From: Anaerolineae bacterium
Lineage (GTDB): Bacteria; Chloroflexota; Anaerolineae; B4-G1
Assembly: GCA_030612185.1 (NCBI GenBank)
Contig: JAUWOI010000078.1
Coordinates: 1 to 12,206, forward strand
Length of the DNA stretch: 12,206 nt
Direction of reading: 5' to 3'
This document shows, in pieces, positions 6,091 through 12,206 of the stretch. The position numbers and the translations under genes were made by a program. Numbering within the stretch: the stretch's first letter is position 1; each line of letters begins with the position of its first letter. The notes under the pieces are model-generated. The model saw nothing but the letters and a program-made list of their open reading frames with translations. It was not told where the DNA came from and made no database searches.

Positions 6091-6945
6091 TCACCTTCCC
6101 CTTATACGCGATGCCTCTATGCTCTCCTTGTCTCGTCCATTGTCGCTATAGTTTGAGGCCGGAGTTGCTGACACTGGCCTGCCGTACTGAGTTACCCGCT
6201 TCCTCTGACGTGTCCGGGAAGCCTGAGCCTGCTGAACCTCTTTGTCAGGCGTCCGCTGCCCTTGCCGCATCAAGGCTACGAAGAACAGCACAGAAGGCAC
6301 AGCCAGCAGGCCACTTATAACTGCGGCCACAACCGATAAGCGCAGGCGACCCTCCATTCTCTGCTCTAGTTCCGCCAGGTTCGCCTCCTTCCTCTGCAAG
6401 CGGGCCTCGGTTTCCCGCAGGTGCTCCTCCCATACTTGCAGAGAAGCTGCCCACTCTTCCAGTCCGGCATTGCGCTCATCGAGTTCGACCTGACGCTGAT
6501 CCAGTCCAGCCTCGTGCTCATCGAGTGCAGCTTGACGCTGGTCCAATTCAGCCTTGCCCTCGTTGAGTTCGACCTGACGCTGGTCCAGTTCGGCATTGCG
6601 CTCATCGAGTGCAGCTTGACGCTGGTCCAATTCAGCCTTGCCCTCGTTGAGTTCGGCCTGACGCCGGTCCAGTTCAGCCTTGCGCTCGTCGAGTTCGCCC
6701 TGACGCTGGTTCAGCTCAGCCTTGCGCTCGTCGAGTTCAGCCTGGTGCTGGTTTAGTTCATGCTGGCGGCGCTCCAGTTCCTCCTCCAAGATGAGAAGGT
6801 CTTGAGGGGAGGCGGATTCTTCCCCATTTTGCTTTGGCTCATTGGTCGTAGGGGGAAGAATCTGTGGGCGGAAGACAGCGATCGCGAGGACGATGCCCAG
6901 GAGCACCAGCACAACCGTGAACTTTGTCAGGTTTTGCGCCATCAT
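6091..6945 (-). CDS. Membrane-anchored coiled-coil protein with heptad repeats
   Basis: This 284-residue protein has one hydrophobic helix at about 9-25 and a second at about 203-226. Between them lies a long charged region (about 50-199) predicted to be coiled coil, made of near-identical 14-residue units such as LDERKAELNQRQGE, with Leu every seven residues and Gln/Glu/Arg elsewhere. The C-terminal tail (227-284) is Arg-rich and probably cytoplasmic, which would place the coiled coil outside the membrane if both helices span it. The start at ATG 6945 follows SD AAAGGAGGT; a second ATG comes directly after. I do not recognise the family; the repeats make homology hard to judge. It lies 282 nt downstream of the signalling operon and appears to have its own promoter. 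A spacer, scaffold or stalk role is inference only. Confidence 0.8.
   Translation of the reverse strand: MMAQNLTKFTVVLVLLGIVLAIAVFRPQILPPTTNEPKQNGEESASPQDLLILEEELERRQHELNQHQAELDERKAELNQRQGELDERKAELDRRQAELNEGKAELDQRQAALDERNAELDQRQVELNEGKAELDQRQAALDEHEAGLDQRQVELDERNAGLEEWAASLQVWEEHLRETEARLQRKEANLAELEQRMEGRLRLSVVAAVISGLLAVPSVLFFVALMRQGQRTPDKEVQQAQASRTRQRKRVTQYGRPVSATPASNYSDNGRDKESIEASRIRGR
6516..6683 (-). repeat. 84-bp tandem duplication inside the coiled-coil gene
   Basis: Positions 6516-6599 and 6600-6683 are tandem copies of 84 bp (28 residues, four heptads). The first 56 bases are identical and only four differences occur in the remaining 28. Weaker 42-bp periodicity extends through about 6470-6790. 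Near-identity at the DNA level, including silent positions, indicates a recent expansion or gene conversion rather than selection on heptads alone. Confidence 0.9.
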
Positions 6946-6969
6946 TTTACTACCTCCTTTCGCATCGGG

Positions 6970-7016
6970 AGATTGGGCTACAGGGCCGCTGCGATGCCCA
7001 ATCTACCACTATTATA
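6970..7016 (-). promoter_or_regulatory. -10 box and 5'-end hairpin upstream of the coiled-coil gene
   Basis: On the minus strand a perfect TATAAT lies at 7011-7016, with no good -35 box at 16-18 bp. Counting 6-7 nt downstream puts the transcript start at about 7004. That is the first base of a 9-bp inverted repeat, AGATTGGGC (7004-6996) with GCCCAATCT (6978-6970), loop 17 nt. The mRNA would therefore begin with a stem-loop ending about 13 nt before the SD. Such 5' stems often stabilise mRNA or gate translation. The rest of the 6946-7227 gap shows no gene and no clear terminator for the upstream operon. Confidence 0.4.
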
Positions 7017-7227
7017 AAGAAGCAATGCTCAGATGGCGCTGGCGATTATCCGTCAATTTGGCATCACAGAGACGGACGATGCATAGTGAAGACTCGCAAA
7101 CAGATTGCGATTTGCTGGTGTGATACGCCGCAGAGTACACCCTATCGTGACATGTCGGAGCAGGGAAATGTTGCTTGATTGCAGGTTGGTGACAGAGGCC
7201 TATCTGACGTTCGAGGGGCAAAGGGGG

Positions 7228-9234
7228 CTAGGTTTCACTTCGTGAGGGGATGTAGCCAACGACCAACTTGTAGCCAGTCCCGCGGACTGTCCGAATGTAC
7301 TTCGGATGGCTAGGGCTGGGTTCGATCTCTTTTCTCAGTCGGCGGATAGCTGAGTTGATCGGGTTCCTCCTCAAGCTCTTTCTGTGCACAGGGTGAAGGT
7401 CCGGGAAATCCATACCGAACACGTGCTTTGCGATTGCCGCCCGTTCGCAGAGTTGATTGGCGTGGTCATATAGATACTTGAGCAGGCGGAATCCCTGCGG
7501 CGTTAGAGTAACTTGTCGGCCTTCAACCCATACTTCGCGATTATCTGCATCTATCCACAGGCTCTTAGCCGCCTGCGGAGGCAGGTCTTGAAGGAGATCC
7601 TCCCAGGCGGCCAGTCGTTGGCATATCATACCCATAGAGAGAAGGGTATGGGTAAACCTAACTACCTCTTCTCTCGTGTACCTCAATTCGGGTTGATACC
7701 TCAGGAGGCGCTCCGTGGCGCAGAACAGCAGGCCCACCAAATACGGTTCCATCTCGGGGCCAACGACACCCGCGGCCTGAGACCTGATCTGTTCGATGAC
7801 CCATAGGGCCTTCTCCACCTCTGGCCTCATATCATTTGTGTCAACGTTCCCTCCAAGGTGGCGCGTGGCTAACAGGCGTCTTTCGAGTTCGTGTCGCTCT
7901 GTTACATCCGTCTCCCTCAGTATGTCAAACTTGACCGATGTCTCTAACGACACGAAATCCCGGACCAGCGGCCCCAGTCCAGCCCTCCCAAGGTCCACGA
8001 CCCACGTCTGCCCTGTTCTATCCACCAGAACACTTGCCCCATCCAGGCGTCCGTGGGTAATGCCGCACAACGTCGGCGGGCTAATCGTAATGCGTTCCTC
8101 GTATAGATAGGGCGCGGGGTTGGGATAAGAGAATTCCGTTCCCTCAGATGGGCGAAAGGTCAACTTGTGGGGTGAGCAATCCAGGCCCCTGATGCTCACT
8201 GCCAGGGCTGCTCGACAGATGCCGTTGGCACGCTTTTCCAATTCTGGCCGAGTAAGGGTTTCCTCGTCTGATCCCAGCCACTCCCGGCAGAAGACCTCCA
8301 TTGCCTGGTTTTGCTCTTCTGCTCCCTTGTCGTACCAGGGTCGGAGAGTAACCTGGAGAATATCCTCTACTGCTGCCAGAACCACGTCGGTGGGTTGCTG
8401 GTGGTAGAATTCCGTGAGAGTCATGGCTTCCTCGACCACACAACCGCCCAGGCGATACGCAGTGGCTCCGAAATGGATGGTCTCGGCAGATTCTGTCAGG
8501 CTGGCGGCCCTGTCTCCTGCCTTGTATGGAACAAACCGCCTGTAGTGTTCCTCCTCCGCCTGGACCTTCACCCTCTGGCCACACGCCACGACAAATTGCT
8601 CCTCCGGCCCACTGGTTGGGTAGGCGAAGGCGGTGAGGAGAATCCACCCCTCGCGCCGGGTAAGGAGCCGGCCGAGAGTAAGATGGTCGTACTCGTAGAA
8701 CAACTTCCGGAACAGATCCTCCAATTCGCCCGCCCGGTCGGACGGACGCTCTTTAGATAGATCTGGGGAAACCAGGCTCATCAGATAGGGTGCCAGGAGT
8801 TCATCTTGCCGTCCCCAACGAATATCCAGATCCCAGTTGATGCGTACATATTGGGCGAAGGCCTGCTCCACGGCCTCGATCAGCACCTCGGCCCCCCCCT
8901 TCTTGGATATGTAATCCACAGCCGGTGGCAACTCACCTACAATGGGTCTCAAAGCAACCCTGACCGCTTCAACATTTGGAAAGCCGGTTAGCATAATCTT
9001 CGGAAGCGAATGATAGGCAGATTCTTGAGCCAGTTCCAGTCCACTGATGTCTCCCTCAGTGTCATCTGTAAGCCGAATATCGAGGATCGCTAGTTGCACT
9101 CGCTTGTGATCGAGAATGCTTCGGGCTTCCTCAGGGGAAAATGCCTTCAATACAGTATACCCCTCGGCCTCGAGAAACTCCGATCGGGTTTCTACAAAGT
9201 CGCGGTCATTGTCAGCAAACAGTATTGTTCTCAT
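7228..9234 (-). CDS. Response regulator: receiver, phosphotransferase-like (pseudokinase) domain, OmpR-type winged helix
   Basis: This 668-residue protein starts at ATG 9234 (GGAG 8 nt upstream, 29 nt after the previous stop). Residues 1-126 are a receiver: DND 8-10, phospho-acceptor Asp52 in AILDIRL, Thr83 in MLTG, and Lys111 or Lys112. About 170-460 resembles the aminoglycoside-phosphotransferase/choline-kinase fold, closest in my recollection to the TCAD9 (ternary-complex-associated) group. The catalytic loop reads HGRLDGASVLVD (394-405) instead of HGDLHxxN, and the expected N-lobe lysine is Ala217 (VVACG). Asp414 of VVDLG remains. Loss of catalytic Asp, Asn and Lys points to a pseudokinase that binds a ligand or partner. 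Residues about 556-660 form an OmpR/PhoB winged helix, with the recognition helix near 625-637 and a closing TVRGTGYKL. It is probably the DNA-binding output of the operon, activated by the upstream kinase. Domain boundaries are estimates; the middle-domain family name is the least certain point. Confidence 0.85.
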   Translation of the reverse strand: MRTILFADNDRDFVETRSEFLEAEGYTVLKAFSPEEARSILDHKRVQLAILDIRLTDDTEGDISGLELAQESAYHSLPKIMLTGFPNVEAVRVALRPIVGELPPAVDYISKKGGAEVLIEAVEQAFAQYVRINWDLDIRWGRQDELLAPYLMSLVSPDLSKERPSDRAGELEDLFRKLFYEYDHLTLGRLLTRREGWILLTAFAYPTSGPEEQFVVACGQRVKVQAEEEHYRRFVPYKAGDRAASLTESAETIHFGATAYRLGGCVVEEAMTLTEFYHQQPTDVVLAAVEDILQVTLRPWYDKGAEEQNQAMEVFCREWLGSDEETLTRPELEKRANGICRAALAVSIRGLDCSPHKLTFRPSEGTEFSYPNPAPYLYEERITISPPTLCGITHGRLDGASVLVDRTGQTWVVDLGRAGLGPLVRDFVSLETSVKFDILRETDVTERHELERRLLATRHLGGNVDTNDMRPEVEKALWVIEQIRSQAAGVVGPEMEPYLVGLLFCATERLLRYQPELRYTREEVVRFTHTLLSMGMICQRLAAWEDLLQDLPPQAAKSLWIDADNREVWVEGRQVTLTPQGFRLLKYLYDHANQLCERAAIAKHVFGMDFPDLHPVHRKSLRRNPINSAIRRLRKEIEPSPSHPKYIRTVRGTGYKLVVGYIPSRSET

Positions 9235-9263
9235 ACATCGCACTCCAGCAGTCTTTTGAAACG

Positions 9264-10112
9264 TTATGTGGTTTCGGGACTCGTGGACTCGATTCCTTGC
9301 ATTGTGAGCCACTGTCTAGCCGCAAAGCCGATTATTTCCTTCTTTGTAGATTCTTGATCTTCTGATGAAAGTAGTTCGTCGCTGGCGGCCAAAAGGCCCT
9401 CGAATAGTTTCATCTGAAACAACTCGCTGTGATACTTATCCACGCGTCTATGGGCAACGTCCACGCGGCGGAAAAACAGGTAATTGATCACTTGAGTTAC
9501 GATCCCGCCAATGGTGCTGGCGATGCCAACCGGTCGGTCATCCACGCCCTGAAATGCCAGGACTATCCCACCAAAGATCAGTCCAATTCCTAGCAACGAT
9601 ACCACCAGGGAAGCCCAGTAGTGTACTCGAGCTTCTTTCCGCGCATCTGCATAGTCTTCATTCAATTGTCTGGAGATGCTATCCACCAGTTGCTTGAGAG
9701 CGCGCTTCCCAAGCTGCAGTGCCTCGCGAATGGCCTTGATAAGAACCTCTGGTCCCTCTTGCTCCTGTTGTTGCTTTGTCAAAAACTTGACAGCTGGCGG
9801 CAACCCCTCAAGTTCCGGTGCTAAAGCTTGTACCGCTGCCTCAATCGTAGCGTAGCCAGTCAGCATGATCTTCGGGACGTGACGAGCAACTTCCTTAGCG
9901 AGGGTAAGACCGCTCACGTCTTTCTCATCATACTCTCTGGATAAGCGGATGTCCAGGATCGCAACATCTATTCGTTCCTGCTCTAGTAGCCTCCGCGCGT
10001 CGGAGGGGTTGGTAGCGACGATGACTTCATAGCCTTCGTGCTCTAGGAACTCTTTTCGAGTGTTGATAAAGCCCACGTCATTGTCAGCAAACAGGATAGT
10101 TGCTTGCGCCAT
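9264..10112 (-). CDS. Receiver domain fused to a two-helix membrane domain (CyanoTRADDas_TM-like)
   Basis: This 282-residue protein starts at ATG 10112. The earlier in-frame ATG (10127) is part of the SD, TGGAGGAG. Residues 1-133 are a receiver with DND 10-12, phospho-acceptor Asp54 in AILDIRL, Thr85 in MLTG and Lys113. A helical linker (about 134-165) leads to two hydrophobic helices (about 167-188 and 194-214) joined by a short turn. A YLFFRRVDVAHRRVDKYHSEL segment follows, then a soluble C-terminal tail. The hairpin plus LFFRR...R.D.YH pattern matches the membrane domain associated with TRADD-N-like modules in cyanobacteria and Chloroflexi (recalled as CyanoTRADDas_TM; unverified). A receiver attached to this domain would make the membrane a phosphorylation-controlled platform. 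Its receiver is clearly paralogous to that of the next gene. Confidence 0.8.
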   Translation of the reverse strand: MAQATILFADNDVGFINTRKEFLEHEGYEVIVATNPSDARRLLEQERIDVAILDIRLSREYDEKDVSGLTLAKEVARHVPKIMLTGYATIEAAVQALAPELEGLPPAVKFLTKQQQEQEGPEVLIKAIREALQLGKRALKQLVDSISRQLNEDYADARKEARVHYWASLVVSLLGIGLIFGGIVLAFQGVDDRPVGIASTIGGIVTQVINYLFFRRVDVAHRRVDKYHSELFQMKLFEGLLAASDELLSSEDQESTKKEIIGFAARQWLTMQGIESTSPETT

Positions 10113-10157
10113 GTTGTGCTCCTCCATTCTGTGCTTACTGCTCCAACCGCTGAATAC

Positions 10158-10520
10158 TTATTTGAGTACCCTCTGGAAACTTGCCAGTATCTCCTCTTTG
10201 CTCAGTGACTTGAACAAGTAGTCCATAGCGCCGGCTCGAAATATACCCCTGGCAACTTTCCAGTGCTTAGAGGCAGTAACAACGACAATCCTGGTATCAG
10301 GATCCAGTTTGCGAATCTGAGAAACCATCTCTGATGCACTTCTAACTGCCCCGGCATCCACAATCACAATATCGCAGGTTTGCTCTTGGAGAGAACGGGC
10401 CAGCTCACCTTCTGAGGCAACCTGCAAGGAGCCCAGAGGGACCAAGGCTTCTCGAAGCACTTGATTCCCGTAATCATCCGGAGAATCGCTGACAAGTAGA
10501 AAGTGATAAGATGCGGGCAT
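10158..10520 (-). CDS. Stand-alone receiver domain (CheY-like response regulator)
   Basis: This 120-residue single-domain response regulator has an acidic site, SDSPDD (Asp12, Asp15/16), phospho-acceptor Asp55 in DIVIVDAG, Thr82 in VVTAS, and Lys104 in YLFKS. All residues for phosphorylation are present and no output domain is attached. It could be a phosphorelay intermediate or a diffusible signal for protein partners. The start is uncertain: ATG 10520 and TTG 10529 are both possible, and neither has a strong SD. Initiation may depend on coupling to the histidine kinase, whose stop lies 14-23 nt upstream. Its receiver is more divergent than those of the next two genes, so it is not simply a third copy of them. 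Confidence 0.9.
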   Translation of the reverse strand: MPASYHFLLVSDSPDDYGNQVLREALVPLGSLQVASEGELARSLQEQTCDIVIVDAGAVRSASEMVSQIRKLDPDTRIVVVTASKHWKVARGIFRAGAMDYLFKSLSKEEILASFQRVLK

Positions 10521-10543
10521 TTGAACCAATTTGTAGAGAACTC

Positions 10544-12206
10544 TTAGCTTTCAACAGGTAACCAGATAATCATTGCCGTTCCCGAAGGGCCCGTCGAATC
10601 TACCCGGATGTCTCCCCCGTATGTTTCTACGATTGCATGAGCCATTAGCAACCCTGCTCCCAGTCCCTTTGCCCCTTTGGGTCTCGGTATGGGAGATTTG
10701 AACAGCCGTTGTAGAACCTCATCGGGAATCCCTTTTCCGGTATCCGCAAAGGTTAATTCTACACCACCATTCGTTAACTGCGTCACAATAGTGAGTCGCC
10801 GGGTGGCAGAATCAGCCATCGCTTCTGTGGCATTGTCAATCAGGATGTCAAAGGCCCGACGTAGCCAATCAGGACTGGCTCTCACAGTTGTGGACTCGTC
10901 CACACTGAGGTCGAGTGTGATCTGTACACTCTTGTACGGCTCTCGTCCCTGCAATTGTTTGACCCGCTCCTCCAGCAACTCATTGATGCCAATCAATCTG
11001 ACACCTTCCTCCGCCTGTAAGGGAGCCGTGATAGGAGTGCCACGTATCTTGGCAACCATATCCTCAATGCGGCCCAGCCGTTTATGAATTTTCGCTGCCG
11101 TAGCTCTTGCAGCTATGTCCCGCCGTGCCAATTCCACCAAGTCCTGAATTGTTGTGGCGTAGTTCCCAATCGCGTGCCGCCAAGCAGAGCTGACCATCCC
11201 CATCCAAGCGAGGGCTGTCCTTGCTCCTACAAGTCCCTTTGTCCGTTTTAGCTCTTCGTACTGGCTGGCTCTCTCAATAGCCACTGCTGCTTGGCTGGCC
11301 AGGGTCTCCAATAAGGCCACTTGGCGGCTAGAGAACTGATGAGGCTGAGAGCTGTTGATAAAGAGCACGCCAATTGGCTCTTCGCGGCTCACCAGTGGCA
11401 CGCCAATTAGAGCTCGGCGTCCCTTTTCAATGGCGACGGGGCTGACACGCGAATCCCTGTGAGTATCAGCAATGGCAATTGGCTTTCGTTGGTCAATAAT
11501 CGCCCTGGCTATGCCCTCCTTATGGCGCACCCGACTGCGATATGGCTCTAGGATTCCATTAGGTCCTGTGGTCGAAAGAGCTCGAGTGAATTGCTTTATC
11601 TGCTGGTCCCAGAACAGGATACCGCCTGAACTAGTGCTGGTCAAATTCATAGCAGCTGCCATCACCAGATTCAGCAAGTCGTCAAGTTCGAGCGTGCCGG
11701 CCAGCGAAACCGCAATTCGTTGCAGAGCCCAGGATTCCTCGAACCGTTCAGTTGTCTGCTGATACAGTTGAGCATTATGAATGGCAATGGCCGCGTGGTT
11801 AGCGAAAATCGTGGCCAGTTCCTTCTCCTTCTCGTTGAACCGACGTGGCTCGTCCCTACTGTAGACATTCAGAATGCCGATCAACTCCTCGCCGATGGTG
11901 AGCGGAGTGGCCAACACGGTGCACAGCCTCTCGTCCTCCACAAGCTTCGGATCGCCTATCGGCTCATGATGTATGTCGAAGGTGTGTGGCCCTGGTCCCC
12001 TCTCTGCGATGAGCTCGTCTACTCTGCTACGAGTAATCTGTTGCCTTTGCCGATATTCGTCCCTCAAACCAAACGCGGCCTTAATCACTAGATTCTCCTG
12101 ACGCTCATCCCACAGCATCAGGCTGGTGGCTGGAGCATCGAAGATATCCGCTGCCTTGTCAGTGGTCATAGGCAAGAGCTCATCCAGATTGAGGACAGCA
12201 CTCACC
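10544..12206 (-). CDS. Soluble GAF-GAF sensor histidine kinase (5' end beyond window)
   Basis: At least 553 residues are present. The frame is open to the window edge and the GTG at 12205 is probably internal. Numbered from that codon, two GAF sensor domains lie at about 8-148 and 172-315. A dimerisation helix with His344 in SAWRHAIGN follows, then an ATPase domain: N box IDNATEAM (456-463), G1 DTGKGIP (488-494), and G2 GLGAGLL (514-520). No transmembrane segment is visible, so the kinase looks cytoplasmic, sensing a small molecule or redox state through the GAFs. The residue after His344 is Ala, whereas classical HisKA proteins have Glu or Asp there; the phosphotransfer chemistry may differ. 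As first gene of the run it probably phosphorylates the three receivers encoded immediately downstream. More domains may lie beyond the edge. Confidence 0.9.
   Translation of the reverse strand, partial: VSAVLNLDELLPMTTDKAADIFDAPATSLMLWDERQENLVIKAAFGLRDEYRQRQQITRSRVDELIAERGPGPHTFDIHHEPIGDPKLVEDERLCTVLATPLTIGEELIGILNVYSRDEPRRFNEKEKELATIFANHAAIAIHNAQLYQQTTERFEESWALQRIAVSLAGTLELDDLLNLVMAAAMNLTSTSSGGILFWDQQIKQFTRALSTTGPNGILEPYRSRVRHKEGIARAIIDQRKPIAIADTHRDSRVSPVAIEKGRRALIGVPLVSREEPIGVLFINSSQPHQFSSRQVALLETLASQAAVAIERASQYEELKRTKGLVGARTALAWMGMVSSAWRHAIGNYATTIQDLVELARRDIAARATAAKIHKRLGRIEDMVAKIRGTPITAPLQAEEGVRLIGINELLEERVKQLQGREPYKSVQITLDLSVDESTTVRASPDWLRRAFDILIDNATEAMADSATRRLTIVTQLTNGGVELTFADTGKGIPDEVLQRLFKSPIPRPKGAKGLGAGLLMAHAIVETYGGDIRVDSTGPSGTAMIIWLPVES

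Noticed and set aside
6421..6756. Plus-strand frame with regular Leu/Val/Phe repeats
   Set aside because: It is the mirror of the repetitive coiled-coil gene; the repeat unit keeps the opposite strand open.
7012..7221. Minus-strand 69-codon frame downstream of the winged-helix regulator
   Set aside because: The start is TTG without an SD, and it overlaps the TATAAT/hairpin region.
7005..7227. Intrinsic terminator for the signalling operon
   Set aside because: Only short 5-bp stems (for example CGCAA/TTGCG) without T tracts are present.

Overview
The window comes from a bacterial chromosome. Every gene I can support lies on the minus strand, so transcription runs from high to low coordinates. 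Strong Shine-Dalgarno (SD) sequences of the AGGAGG type precede most starts. The gene mix suggests an uncultured Chloroflexota (Anaerolineae-like) bacterium. It includes a receiver fused to a cyanobacterial/Chloroflexi-type two-helix membrane domain, a receiver/phosphotransferase-like/winged-helix protein, a tiny basic protein of a kind I associate with Chloroflexota and planctomycetes, and an aco-type dehydrogenase operon. The taxonomic call is an inference, not a database result.

Region A (12206 down to 7228) is a tight signal-transduction operon. In transcription order it encodes a soluble GAF-GAF histidine kinase (cut by the window edge), a stand-alone receiver, a receiver fused to two membrane helices, and a receiver fused to a phosphotransferase-like domain and an OmpR-type DNA-binding domain. 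The phosphotransferase-like domain has lost key catalytic residues and looks like a pseudokinase. Gaps are about 23, 45 and 29 nt. One kinase probably feeds three receivers: a diffusible one, a membrane-anchored one and a DNA-binding one. The membrane and kinase-like domains resemble modules found in NTPase-centred conflict (immunity-like) systems. This is the most unusual part of the window.

Region B (7227 to 5709) has a membrane-anchored coiled-coil protein. Its coding sequence contains a recent 84-bp tandem duplication, and a -10 box with a hairpin at the predicted transcript start lies upstream. After it comes about 380 bp of mostly non-coding DNA holding the asnS promoter.

Region C (5708 to 4123) holds asnS (asparaginyl-tRNA synthetase), an eight-copy heptanucleotide tandem repeat directly behind it, and a 54-codon gene for a very basic small protein.

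Region D (4122 to 1) starts with a 335-bp stretch containing strong SD-like sites that have no start codon. An operon follows: a short-chain dehydrogenase, E1 alpha (acoA), E1 beta (acoB) and acoX (cut by the window edge). This is the E1 part of a 2-oxoacid/acetoin dehydrogenase complex. E2 and E3 are not in the window. The spacers in this operon carry hairpins and three copies of a 14-base motif, CAGAAACCAGGTTT.
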